From assembly GCA_018398765.1 (NCBI GenBank), contig JAHBMJ010001044.1, positions 1 to 36,599 on the forward strand: a stretch of 36,599 nucleotides of DNA. Reading direction: 5' to 3'. Below, piece after piece: positions 1-15,638 of this stretch. Origin of the DNA: Chromera velia (taxonomy: Eukaryota; Sar; Chromeraceae). Under the pieces are notes generated by a model. That model saw only the letters and a list, made by a program, of their open reading frames with translations, was not told where the DNA came from and did no database searches. The position numbers and the translations under genes are program-made. Numbering within the stretch: position 1 is the first letter of the stretch; each line of letters starts with the position of its first letter.

Positions 1-304
1 TTGGCTTCATTGCACTAAAAAGTGGTCTTTTGTGTTTGACGTTTGATTTGTTAGACTCTTTAGGTTTTGTTTTTGATCCACTTTGATCAAAACTCAATTT
101 TGATGGCTTCATTCTTATTCGTATTTGTTTGTGTAGAACTGACGTGGCTGGTCAAGCCTTTTTCAGCGTCAACAAAGGGTTTAATTGTCGTTATAATTTT
201 TGTGTCATCTGTCCTTGTCGACTGTTCCGCTCTCTCTTCCTTCTTTCTTGTACGTCCCTTGTCTGTTTTCTTCTGAATCTTTGATTCTTTGGATCGGAAC
301 TCTC
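1..304. other. 3' flank of membrane protein gene, no gene seen
   Basis: This is T-rich sequence downstream, on the minus strand, of the stop codon of the membrane protein gene. It presumably holds the 3' UTR. I see no convincing coding exon or RNA gene. Confidence 0.4.
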
Positions 305-5466
<5,162 letters not shown>

Positions 5467-5550
5467 GGACTGCGGTACTATGCCGGTCTACAGAGGGGGT
5501 TCTTGAGGCACTCAGTGACGAAACAGGTGATTGAGGGCAAAATGAAAATA

Positions 5551-6254
5551 TTACTGCAGCTCGACTGACTTCGACTCGCCAGCAGCAGCAGCAGCAGTTG
5601 CAGCGGCAGTGGACGATTTCTGGTCTTTGGCCTCTGTTGCTTTGTCCTTTGCTTCTTCCTTTGCTTTTTCAGCCCCCTTCACCTGCTTCTCAACTTTCTT
5701 CTCGCCTCCACTTGAAGAACCCGCATCTGCTGCTGGTGCTTCTGCTGGTGGGGCCTTTTCTTCAGGCTTCTCAGTATCTGTTTTGGGGGTTTCATTGGTC
5801 TCTCCTGCTGAAGATGCTTTGTCCTTTTCTGCTTCCCCCCCCTGTGTGTCGCTGGACCTCATCGAAAGAAGAGACAGGGGGCGGCGGGGAATCTGCAGAG
5901 AGCCCTCATCGTTTTCCACACGGATGAACCCCCCTCCCTGATTCTCTAACGTCAAACTGTAGGCCGAAGGGAACAGGTCTGCACACATACACATACACAC
6001 ACACACAAACACACAAACACACACACACAGAGGGGCGGGGGGGGGAGAGGCAGACGTGCATTTTTTAGGAGAGCGACCACGAGGAGTGCAAAGAGGATGG
6101 CTTGTGCTTGAGTGGCCTTCACAGAGCTGCATCGGAAAAGTGACTGACCGTCCAATCCGCCCCATAGCTTCTGTTCAATTCGGATTCCGCAAACGACTGC
6201 TGCGAGGGACAAAAGTACAACTGTCGAAAGAATGCGACCCCGAGGCTTCCACAT
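5551..6254 (-). CDS. Secreted low-complexity protein, 2 exons
   Basis: Exon 1 is 6254-6149 and exon 2 is 5978-5551. The phase-1 intron starts GTCAGT and ends in a CA-repeat tract before GCAG. Exon 1 encodes a clear signal peptide: a basic MWKPRGR start, a hydrophobic core LSTVVLLSLAAVV, then a CGIR cleavage region. The mature part starts with a structured-looking stretch (SAYSLTLENQGGGFIRVEND). After about residue 80 it becomes a long charged tail rich in Lys, Glu, Ala, Ser and Thr that ends in an Ala run. The product is about 177 aa. No family is recognisable. The tail resembles the low-complexity N-terminus of the membrane protein that begins 84 bp further on, and the two could be one transcription unit. 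Confidence 0.6.
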
Positions 6255-7132
6255 GTCGGTTGCCGTGGGGACAGTCGGCTTGCAAGGCAGGCCCTTTGAT
6301 AGTGTTTTAGAGTGTTCCTATTGTTCTCTTCAGAATGGTCGGATGGTTGATAGAAGTCAGGGGACCATTCAAAGAAAAGGTGTGCCTGTCAGGCTGTCTT
6401 TTGATCTGCACGTTTGTCTCTTGTCTGTCCTTGGAGGCGGTCAACTGTTTACAAACATGAAACAGCCTCTTGCCCGTGCGGTTTCAAATCAACTTACTAG
6501 GTGAGGGGTCAGTTTGTGGCTTGCACACCTTTTGGAGGAGCTAGACAACTTCAAAGACGAGAACTGGTTGCAAGACTGATCGACTGACTGTCAGATCGTT
6601 CGAAGTACGTAGGCCGGGGATCGATAGCAGGGCAAGCTAGGTATATATGCCTGTCTGTATCGGTGTGCCCGTTAGGTTCTCGTTAGTTAATTGTCTGCAT
6701 TTAAATTCTGTATCGATCAGTCAGTATATATATCGCGTTTTTTTTTTTTAATTTTATACTGAGTGCATGCATGGTTAATTTTTTTTTTTTTTTTTTTGAT
6801 CATGCATGATATGAATTAAGATTCCCGCATGGTCAATTGTCAGGTCGATCTCCTTTTGAAATCATAATCAACCATATGTATATACGTGTAAACCATTCAT
6901 CACTCCCTTCCGACTCAACACCCAGCCAGCTCTATAGATGTATATATATCCATATCCAAGCTTCCCGGAGTCTGTAGTGAACATCAAGACACAAAGCGGC
7001 GAACGCACACAGGTCCTCGAAACAGGGTATGTACTTCTGTCTCTCTGGACACATGCATGTGTTGATCTGGTGTTCACACCAAGCTTGTTGACTTCATAGC
7101 ACCATTAAAGGAGCACTCGTGACCAGACGAAG
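6255..7132. other. Intergenic region between divergent genes
   Basis: About 880 bp lie between the secreted protein gene (minus) and the TPR gene (plus), so promoters of both must lie here. It holds T runs near 6737-6749 and 6779-6797, each beside GCATGC-type palindromes, and a purine/TATA-like stretch near 6930-6950. No coding exon is convincing. Confidence 0.4.
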
Positions 7133-9025
7133 ATGCCGTTTGACAAGAAACCCACCAAACAGGCCCACTACTTTACAGAGGCCCCTCCCGTATCCGCAGA
7201 TGTGGAGGAGACAAGGCACATGCCAGACAGGTCCCAAACAAGGGCGTCACACCATGCGTCCACGAAGCAACAGCGATTCAAAACCCTGCCTCCCACCAGG
7301 AGTTTGGGGGAAATGCAGTCAGTCGACAACGGCTACGGAGGCGTATACTCTCCCGCCCGTATGAATCTGACCCGTGCCATTCGAGAGGGCAGGCTCCGAA
7401 ACGCTCTGGAGGTCTGCCCCCCTCCCCAAGCGGGATTGTGGAAAGACGAGGCACCGGCGAATGCGGAGTTTCACGTCTTCGGAAAAGAAGCACGAAAGCG
7501 CCTAGCAGCAACTCAGAAGGCAGAGAGGGAGATGGGGGACTCACCAACAGGCAGACCTCTGTCAACTGCACGCAGCATGAGGTCTGACAAATCACGGCAG
7601 TCCTCCCCAAGTAAAACTCTCAGAGCCTCACAGCAAAGCCCCCCTGTCCTCACTGCACTCGCACCCCAGCGCATCGACCTCCCTTCCTACCTGAATACAC
7701 CTGCCCGACGCTCTACGAATGTCGGAAAGGAAGGTTCTAGTGTCCACCGGCTGACAGCAGACGAGAAGAACTCCACGCTGAAGCGCCTTCAGGACCTGCA
7801 GCTGCTTGCCTTCGCCTGCAGGAGGGCGCACCGGATCAAGGAGGAGGGGAGGGCGTACTACAGCATTGGGGTTCTGTATGACAATCTGGGGGACTACAGG
7901 AAGGCCATCAGCGCCTACACTGCTTTCCTGAAGGTCTGCAAGGAGTGCATGGACTCTCACGGTCTCGCCCTCGCCTGCCATTGCCTCGGCGTCGACCATC
8001 AGCTCCTGGCAGATGAAACCACAAAGGCACCCAACAAGGTCAGCAGAACACCTGGAAATAGGCTGAGTGAGTGAAAAGACGAGGAAGGACACAGTCATGT
8101 CAAGAGTCCGAGCTAAATTGAATTAAGCGGGTGGGTGCCTCGAGCGAGAAAGTTATTGCTAAATATTGTTGTAGCAGGATCTCCATCTGGGTACGGTTAA
8201 ATGAGCTCGAGTTGGGGGGTGAAGTGAGATCGTTTCTCATGATTCGCAGGGCTTCCAAGAGGCCCCCTGTTGCTTTCAAAAAGTACAAATATGACTTTTT
8301 TACGCTCCCCTCTTCCACATTTGTTTTCTCCTGTCCATGTGTGTTGTTTCTTGCTCTTCTGAATCCTTCTGTTCTTGTTTGAATTGTGTCTTTTTTTTCT
8401 TCCTTCTCATCTCAGGTTGGCCTCCTGAAGAAGAGCCTCTGGTTCCACAACAAACACAGGGAGTCCTCTGACTCGGTCGGGAGATTCGTCTCCCACCTGA
8501 ACATGGGACTTGCGTACAGAACGCTGGGTGAGTAGGTGCATGGGGGGGCTGGGTCTCTGATTGTGGGTACGGGAGGCAGTGGAAAGAAGATTTGCGGTGT
8601 AGAACATTGGGTTGCTTCTCTCTCTCTCTCTCTCTCTCTCTCTTCCCGTGTGTCTGTGTCTGTGTATTCGGGGGTGCGGGCGTGTGTCCGTGCATACACT
8701 CCTTGGTGAGAGAGACCTTCCCTTCACTTCCATGTGGTGCAGGAGAAATGGAGGCGGCCACTCTCTCCTTCCAGTATGCCCTGAAGTACTCCCTTCAACT
8801 GGGAAGCCCTCACGGCCAAACCCTGGCGATTGGAAACCTCGGACTCGGGTCTCAACTTTACGAGAAGGACGTGGACAAACTCAGAGCACTCATCGAAAGA
8901 TACATCCAACTCTCCAGGTAGGACTGCAGCTCTCTGATTGATACATTCATAGTACATATGCACAAATCCATCTGCACACACTTTGCTCTCACAACAAAAA
9001 GACTCCCCTGTCTTCCAGCGGTCGA

Positions 9026-9067
<42 letters not shown>

Positions 9068-9098
9068 CTCTCGCTCTCTCTCTCTCTCTCACTCTCTT

Positions 9099-9157
<59 letters not shown>

Positions 9158-9557
9158 GTGTAAGCATTGTCCTTTCCCGACTCACCAAGTTTCTCTCCTC
9201 TGCGCCTCATCCTCTGCTGACCATTCACGTCTATCTACATGCACCTGCAGACAAGTGCACTCCACCCAGAACATCAGACAGGACGCTGGCGCCACCACGG
9301 GAACCTCCGCCATGGCTGCGGAGGCCCAGGCGATGGCGGCCCTCCCTGCGTACAGGCGTCTGGGCCGTCTCCACTGCGAGGAGGGGAGGTATCAAGAGTC
9401 GACCAAGGCCTTCAGCAGAGCCATGCAGGCAGCCATTCGTACAGGGGACACGCGCGCAGAAGCCGAGGCACGTGTCAGTCTGGGTGTGGCTGCAGGGTCG
9501 GCCAACCTTTCGGAGCACTTCCAGCGGCTCCTCCAGAACGCACACGCAAACGGATGA
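7133..9557 (+). CDS. TPR-repeat protein, TTC29-like (probable flagellar protein), 4 exons
   Basis: The exons are 7133-8038, 8416-8527, 8743-8917 and 9251-9557. All three introns are GT-AG and phases match, giving 499 aa. The first 210 residues are basic and probably disordered. TPR-type helix pairs begin with the segment containing EEGRAYYSIGVLYDNLGDY (residues 237-255), continue through SHGLALACHCLGVDHQLLA, and recur in exons 2-4 (SHLNMGLAYRTLG, LAIGNLGLGSQLYE, AYRRLGRLHCEEGRY). The phrasing and length fit TTC29, an axonemal protein of ciliated eukaryotes (human form about 475 aa). That assignment is from memory of the family and is tentative; a generic TPR scaffold is the alternative. Start: ATG in purine context (GACGAAGATG), with no better candidate upstream. 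The third intron holds a (CT)n(GT)n microsatellite. Confidence 0.75.
8616..8645. repeat. (CT)n microsatellite in an intron
   Basis: A short CT run in the second intron of the TPR gene, upstream of the exon beginning at 8743. Confidence 0.8.
9029..9163. repeat. (CT)n followed by (GT)n microsatellite
   Basis: About 90 bp of CT-type repeats pass directly into GT repeats inside the third intron of the TPR gene. They create spurious Ser-Leu and Cys-Val open frames. Confidence 0.9.
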
Positions 9558-10567
9558 GTTTGGGCCGGGGGGACTGCTTTCTTGCCAACAAATTAAGACG
9601 AGTTTGAACGGATGGTGGCGCAACCGGCAACGCGTCACTGCCGGTATTAATAGAAATGTCGATGCTTCCTGTGTATCATCATTCACAAACACGGGCAATT
9701 TTTTACTTTCTTTTATGTAAAAAGTCTCCATAGTCAGTCTGGTAGTCAGTAAGTAAGTCTAGAGGTGAAATGATTATATACACCCTCTCCCTCCCTCACA
9801 CACACATGCATAGATACATACCTATGCATATATACTTCCATATTTTTAACTTTAAGATTGAAATTAAGATTTAGTAACTTTAATAAAGAACTTAAATTTA
9901 CTAGCTAATTTATATTAATCCTTGGAATGATCTGGCTTGGGATTTAGCATTAATGATTCTGCACATATATAGAATCCAAAATTTAGATGAGTGACAATTG
10001 ATGTCGTTATTATTGATCGAGTAATTAGAGTTCATACTACTTATCCTCCATCCAATCCTCTTCTTTCCTTTTTCTTTCTTTCTTTCCTTTTTTCCTTTTT
10101 TCCTTCTTTCTTTCCTTTTTGCTCCTTCCCTTTCTTGAATCCGGCTCTCCACTTTCCTTTTTGATCCAAATCTCCTGGTGCTTCTTCGGAGTTCATTTTG
10201 CTGGAATGACAACCAGCTCTCAGTGAAAATCTAAGCGATCCTTTTTCCAGTTTTTTGAAAAAACACAGTGGGCTGTTCATTCATTCTCCTTGCTTGGCTT
10301 CCAGTTGGTGGCAAGCCTAAATTAGCCTAAGTTGAACATCAGATGTTCAGAGTAGTTCAGAGTGGTCATGCAGGCCGATACGACTGGACGCAACTAGACC
10401 GTATCCTGCCATACCCGGAATTCTGAGAGGATGGCCGGCTACGCGTGCGTATACGTATACGTGCATGGGTTGTTCTCATGCACTTCTGCGCGCAAAGCGC
10501 GCGTACTCACTAATTGAATTTTAACATTCAAAAATTCTATAATAGCTCTCTCTCTCTCTCTATATAT
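9558..10567. other. Intergenic DNA, no gene seen
   Basis: This runs from the TPR gene's 3' flank to the left end of the DNA transposon. It is AT-rich after 9770, with a TTTCC/TTTC polypyrimidine patch near 10055-10130 and a CT run just before 10560. The patch opens a Lys/Arg-rich minus frame (9910-10280) that looks like a repeat artefact. Confidence 0.4.
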
Positions 10568-10768
10568 ACCCCTGCCCTTGAATTTTGCTATGGGAAAATT
10601 TTTAAATGAAATTTTTATTTAATGTAGGTTGTGTAGCGTTAAGTTTAACATATAAAAACACTAACATTACTCTCATAAGTTAACACAATTAATCATTTTT
10701 CTGCCTAAGAATCATTACTGTGAGAAATAATATTTTGAGGGATGATTCATGACTAAGAGGCATACGGG

Positions 10769-11559
10769 TCATAACTGATGAGCAGCAGCTGCATCTGGGG
10801 ACTGCACTAAATCTTTTGGACAAACACACTTCTTCTTTGATCGACCTTCTTTGCAGCCACAATTCTTTGCAATCGGCCCCCGTCTCTTTTTTGGATTCGC
10901 AAGGGCCTCAAGACAATCTGTATTTGGCTGATGGCAACGGACATGGGCGGCTCGACATTCCGGATGCATGCCTGCGTGCAAGGGCCGACCACCCTTTGAA
11001 GGCACGTTCAGTAGAGTGACCTCTTTAGACTCACTTTCCTTTTCCCAATCGATTGCTTTTGCTATACATTCTGTCCACCCCCCACACCTCCAATACTCCC
11101 CCCCACAACGGAAACAAAGGCGGCAAATGTGAAACCANNNNNNNNNNNNNNNNNNNNNNNNNNNNNNNNNNNNNNNNNNAAAACAAACACTTTCACTGTA
11201 GCCTTTTTCAGAGGAACCAGCCACGGAGTTGGCTTGCTGCTGCTGAAATGGAATTTCCACTCCGGAGCCGTCTCTTTTTTCTTCCCCCAGACTCGCGCCT
11301 CTGCCACATCAGATGCAGTCAACAAATCATCATCGGCAAGTCCTGAGCCGCCATAAATCCGTTTGGTTCCTTGCTCTGTTTCTCCAATCACTGCATAGAC
11401 GGCGCCATCTCCTTTGGACACAGAGACAGAGTGGAGAGAAGAGTGACACGTCTGAAGAATCTCTATCAGTGTGTCCCATGAAAGAAGAGGCAAAGAATCT
11501 GAGTCTGGATTTGCAAAATATTGAGACCACACAGTCAAAAGAACAACAGGCAACGTCAT
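10769..11559 (-). CDS. Cys-rich protein of the TIR transposon, interrupted by an assembly gap
   Basis: Two open segments flank the N run. The upstream part (11559-11180) begins MTLPVVLLTVW and encodes about 126 residues with no motif I recognise. The downstream part (11137-10769) is Cys/His-rich: HICRLCFRCGGEYWRCGGW, then several spaced C and H residues, then KNCGCKEGRSKKKCVC before the stop. These clusters suggest zinc binding and recall the CxC-type fingers of some transposases, but no catalytic DDE/D core is visible. The two parts are in different frames as written. Since the gap size is arbitrary, they may be one protein, or two exons, or a decayed one. Lying inside the TIRs, it is probably element-encoded. 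Confidence 0.4.
11138..11179. other. Assembly gap (42 N)
   Basis: Forty-two N bases. The round-trip frame across this gap cannot be trusted. Confidence 1.
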
Positions 11560-11984
11560 TTGCTTGTGTCCTAAGCAGTCACTTCATTTTCAGTCCAAGC
11601 AATCGGCTGAAACGCCAAAACAGAAACCAGCTTTTGTTCCCCCCTGCTCTTATCTCAAACAACACATGAGAAATCGGACCCAAAAAGTCGGTATTTTCAT
11701 AAAATAACCGTCGGAAGTTTTCCGGAAAACTATAGAGACTATCAAACAACGATCCAAAAAGCGATTGAAGTTATCTATCAGATGCAAGAGGAACAATCTG
11801 AAGTTGATTTCAGCAGAGAACAGAGAACACTGACAGACTGATTTCAGGATATGTGATGTAGCATAATTGCAGGCAAAGCCCGGCAGAGCTAAGCTCAGAT
11901 GCATGTATGGCTGTATTGGTGAGCCAATACATTTTTTTCTTATTTTTTTAATACGTTCGCATAGCAAAATTCAAGGGCAGGGGT

Positions 11985-12236
11985 CTATATATATATCAAG
12001 AAAAAAATAAAAATCATCGATCATGCATGCATATATATATATATATATATATATGTGCATGCATACATCGATCTCTATAGATCGATCCGGCCCTCATCGA
12101 TCCTCGATCAATCTATAGCTGTCATTATATAAACTCACGAGAGCCCATAGGACTCCTTGCGGGAACATTCTTGAGGTCTTAAATGATTCTGATTTTGTGT
12201 TGAAGTGACAGTTTTTGTTTTTTTTCTCGAGTCCAG
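11985..12236. other. AT-rich flank with (TA)n and palindromes, upstream of the nuclease-like gene
   Basis: This contains a (TA)n run near 12031-12055 bordered on both sides by GCATGC palindromes, then ATCGAT-rich sequence with a self-complementary core (ATCGATCTCTATAGATCGAT). It may form a cruciform and probably includes the promoter of the gene at 12237. Confidence 0.45.
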
Positions 12237-14036
12237 ATGTCTCTTTCGTCGATTCGGGCTCCTGCATTGTCGAAGAGATGTTCCAACATGGCCATGTTGT
12301 GGAGACGATGTTCAAAAGCCAACCATTTCCCGCAGAGGACACTTGCATTTGTCAAAAGTGCTGCATTTCAAGGACACAACGAGAGGTTCTGTATCAATTT
12401 TGCCTCTGTGTTAGCGAATCCCATAAGAAATACGCAGACAAAACTAACCAGACCCAATCCAAAAGAAGCAGCAGCAGCAGCAGCAGACCGTCTACGAATT
12501 ACAAGCAGCTCTGCTTGCAAAGCGGAGGGTCTCAACTCCCTGGAATTTTGCCTTTTCACCTGGTCGCTCCAGGTGGTACATGGCGACGATGGCGTTTCGT
12601 TCTCAGGACGGAAAGCGGGTCTACAAGTGGATGGTGTGAAGCTGAGGAGCGAGCAGGCGGCTACTGGGTGGCACCCACCTCGTCAGACACAGAGCGTTCC
12701 TGAGCTTCATCGTGCCAGTGCAGTCCCTTCGACAAGAGCTAGGGAGCGTTTCAGACTTCCGCAAAACGTTCGGAGGTTCTCTGTCACATCTGTTGCCGGC
12801 AGTTCAGGGGATCAAAAGTCTACCAACAAAAGAAAGAGCGCTGCTCAGCTGAGGGAAGTGGAACACGCTGCAAAGCGGCTTATTTGCCGAGCAATTCAGC
12901 CACTCTTTCATACAGACGACATTGCAATGGAACAGCCGAAAGACCCCCTACCCCATTCTGCAAAGGCTGATATGGCGTTGAGACCGAGCGGTTCACAGGA
13001 TGACTTGTGGTTGCCTGTGCAGTTGAAGACAACGAGCTCGGGAATCCGCGTCTCAAAAAAAAACCTTACGTGGGCATTTGACGCTGTTGGAAAGTACACG
13101 GACATGCTTGTTGTTTGCGTTTCTCTTCAGGATGAATCCCACAGTGAGGGTGTCACTGGGGCACCTCGTGCGTGGGCTTTTCCAGGCTCTGCTCTCAGGA
13201 ACCTACAGTCTCTGAAGATCACAGCAGGTGGAAAGCATGATGCAGCTCATTCGAGGTGCTGCTTTGAGCAACCATCACTTGTCAGCGGTCCCACGCGCAC
13301 TGTACGCGAGGTGCTACTCTCTGCATACGCTGAGGCCGCCTCCGCCGGAGGTCTCTCTCCTAATGGGATTCATTTGCGATCATTCAGCTACCTGCAGCGG
13401 CAGGTCTCTGCGACCAGCAACACTGAAATGGAAACGTTTGCTTGGCTGCAGCCCTTTTTTCAGGCTGCAGGACTTGATCCTTTTGTCGCAGATTGCCCCA
13501 CCCTCCCCTACGATGTTCTTGCCACCCTGCATTCAGGGAAAGGATCGCGAGTCATCACGTTCCAACTTAAGACCGCTTGTTGGGCATACTGGACCGGTAA
13601 CGGCCCCCTTGCTCATGCTAATACCTACAGAAATTTGGGAAAGGATTGTCGTTCTCTCTACTCGGGAAAGCATGTGCGTTCTCCCTACTCTGCCGGTGAT
13701 TTTGACTTCCTTCTTGTCGGACCTCCACGCAACGCAAGCAAATTGCTCTCGCTGCGTAAAAAACGTATGGGTGTCACGGAAAAGGAGATAGAGATACTAC
13801 AATATGCGGCTCCCCGCTTCTTCTACATAATTCATTCTTCGGACTTAGAAAAATTGGGCGTCGTTAGAGGGGATGGCTCATCTGGAAAGACTGGAATGGT
13901 TCTTGATTTTTGGGGCAACCGTAAACACTTTTCCAGGTACTCACCACATTCTCGGTGTCTGTCCTTCAGGTTTGAGTTGAGTGAAAGCTCATTGGAAAAG
14001 GCTGCCAGATATGTTCAGAATGTATGCAGCTTGTGA
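12237..14036 (+). CDS. Tandem PD-(D/E)XK nuclease-like protein, 599 aa, intronless
   Basis: One open frame in an intron-rich neighbourhood. Two copies of a PD-(D/E)XK-like core are visible. Copy 1 (about 205-330) has a helix EHAAKRLICRAIQPLF, then Asp245 in KADMALRP, then the strand LPVQLKTT with Gln262 and Lys264, then MLVVCVSL and RAWAFPGS. Copy 2 (about 395-560) has METFAWLQPFFQAAGLDP, then Asp426 in PYDVLAT, then ITFQLKTA with Gln443 and Lys445, then FDFLLVGPP and FFYIIHSSDLEKLGV. D...QxK is an accepted variant of the D...(D/E)xK metal-binding signature of restriction-endonuclease-like folds. The N-terminal 200 residues are basic and poorly conserved-looking, with Arg/Ser/Ala-rich ends like a targeting peptide. 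The 5' part may therefore be mis-started. The gene may be host, or derived from a mobile element. Activity is unproven. Confidence 0.65.
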   Translation: MSLSSIRAPALSKRCSNMAMLWRRCSKANHFPQRTLAFVKSAAFQGHNERFCINFASVLANPIRNTQTKLTRPNPKEAAAAAADRLRITSSSACKAEGLNSLEFCLFTWSLQVVHGDDGVSFSGRKAGLQVDGVKLRSEQAATGWHPPRQTQSVPELHRASAVPSTRARERFRLPQNVRRFSVTSVAGSSGDQKSTNKRKSAAQLREVEHAAKRLICRAIQPLFHTDDIAMEQPKDPLPHSAKADMALRPSGSQDDLWLPVQLKTTSSGIRVSKKNLTWAFDAVGKYTDMLVVCVSLQDESHSEGVTGAPRAWAFPGSALRNLQSLKITAGGKHDAAHSRCCFEQPSLVSGPTRTVREVLLSAYAEAASAGGLSPNGIHLRSFSYLQRQVSATSNTEMETFAWLQPFFQAAGLDPFVADCPTLPYDVLATLHSGKGSRVITFQLKTACWAYWTGNGPLAHANTYRNLGKDCRSLYSGKHVRSPYSAGDFDFLLVGPPRNASKLLSLRKKRMGVTEKEIEILQYAAPRFFYIIHSSDLEKLGVVRGDGSSGKTGMVLDFWGNRKHFSRYSPHSRCLSFRFELSESSLEKAARYVQNVCSL

Positions 14037-14945
14037 CAACCTTGCATAAACATACAATATATTCAAATTAAGGTGCATGTGTAGTACACCCACCATAAAC
14101 CAGTAATAGAACTGAATGACAATTGATTCATGTCATACGTATATAATGTAACATATTTATGTTTTTCCCTTTTATGATATTTTCTAGGTGTGATCTGTAA
14201 AGTTTTAAAGTGAAATAAAGTTTAAAATCTGTTTTCAGTCTGTAAGCTCTAAAATATAACTTTTAGAACACACTTTCAAAGTTTTTTGTCATACATTAAA
14301 AAATATTCTAAAAAGCTAAACAATATTAAACAATACATTACACAGTACGGTTAGGACTAACGATAGTAGGATGGTTACCAAGCGGCCGCTAGGCCGCCCG
14401 GGTTACCAATTTTACGGTTATGGTAGTAGTTTTTAGTACCATGACCATGGAAGTGGTAGTATTGCATATTTTTCCTAATACTAGTGAACTTTAAACCTGT
14501 TTTATCTAATTTTACCATCAAATCTACAATTAACAGAGGCTACAGAGTAAATACCATTGTTACATCAATGTTGCTAAACTCTTAGATCTGAGATAATAAT
14601 CATAATATCAGAGATATTACTCTATCACTATAAATGATGACATTATGTCATGATTGTGATGCTGTAATTCCGTGCCAATTGTTCAACTGTACGATGAAAC
14701 ATATCATGAATGCGAGCTCACTTAGTGAGGCCTGCCAGTAATATACTGATTGATTGATTGATCCAGCGGACTCCAATGAAAATGCGACCTTGGGGGGTGA
14801 CTGGGGGGGAGGTGTGTCGCTGCCTCTCCACCCACTTCGGTCGGTCAACCCTAAATGAATGCGTAGTTTGCCTCTTCCAGCCAGGGGGGAAACACAGAAC
14901 AAAAAAAAGAAGAACGAAGAGAGGAACAAAAGAAAAAAGATTGTT
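14037..14945. other. AT-rich intergenic DNA
   Basis: No gene seen. There is a short GC-rich palindromic island near 14382-14402 (GCGGCCGCTAGGCCGCC). Several GGTTACCAA and ATGGTAGT motifs here recur, partly inverted, near 16020-16140. Confidence 0.4.
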
Positions 14946-14951
14946 TCTCTT

Positions 14952-14961
14952 CATATATATG

Positions 14962-14992
<31 letters not shown>

Positions 14993-14996
14993 ATGT

Positions 14997-15044
<48 letters not shown>

Positions 15045-15048
15045 ATAT
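14952..15048. repeat. (TA)n(TG)n microsatellite
   Basis: TATATA passes into TGTG repeats, then GCGTATATAT. Thr-His and Cys-Val frames through this block are artefacts. Confidence 0.9.
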
Positions 15049-15247
15049 ATATCACAGTATATGTGAGTGACAGAGAGCAAAGATGGTCGTCAACCCGGCC
15101 TTCATAGGCATACATAAACAAAGACAAAATCAAGATGTGAACAAGGGAGAATGAGGCCTGGACGTGTGGACGGAAGGCTCCTTTCCAGTCAGCTTGAGCA
15201 AGAGGAATAGAGATGGAGACTGACGAAGCTCAGAGAGTCTCTTTTCG

Positions 15248-15280
15248 TGTGTTTGTGTGTGTGTGTATATGTGTGTGTAT

Positions 15281-15323
<43 letters not shown>

Positions 15324-15336
15324 TATGTGTGTGTAT

Positions 15337-15381
<45 letters not shown>

Positions 15382-15542
15382 GGTGTGTGTGTGTATGTGT
15401 GTATGTGTGTGTGCATGTGTGTGTATATGTATGTCTTGTTTGGACTTCCGTCTATCTCTGTACTTCAGTGGGAATCCATGCACATTTGTTTCACCATTAA
15501 GCAATTCGCCCAAAAGTGGAGGTGTGTGTCTGTGTGTGTGTA

Positions 15543-15599
<57 letters not shown>

Positions 15600-15638
15600 G
15601 TGTCACCATGTGTATGTGTGTGTGTATGAGAAAGAAAG
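15248..15638. repeat. Two compound (TG)n/(TATG)n microsatellites
   Basis: TG runs with TATG interruptions occupy 15248-15433 and 15523-15628, separated by about 90 bp of unique sequence. The array is followed by an AAAGAGAG stretch. Confidence 0.9.

Larger units (their letters stand above)
10568..11984. mobile_element. DNA transposon with 25-bp TIRs and 8-bp target duplication
   Basis: The left end (10568-10592, starting ACCCCTGCCC) is a perfect inverted match of the right end (11960-11984). Both sides are flanked by the same 8 bases, CTATATAT (10560-10567 and 11985-11992). That duplication is low in complexity, so it is weaker evidence than the repeats. Eight-base duplications occur in the hAT, P and Zisupton/KDZ superfamilies; the sequence does not decide which. 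The element is 1417 bp including an N run at 11138-11179, so its true length is unknown. It holds one minus-strand coding region, described separately. Confidence 0.75.

Noticed and set aside
13228-13791. 187-codon plus frame inside the nuclease-like gene
   Set aside because: It is a shadow of the 599-aa frame and lacks any domain pattern.
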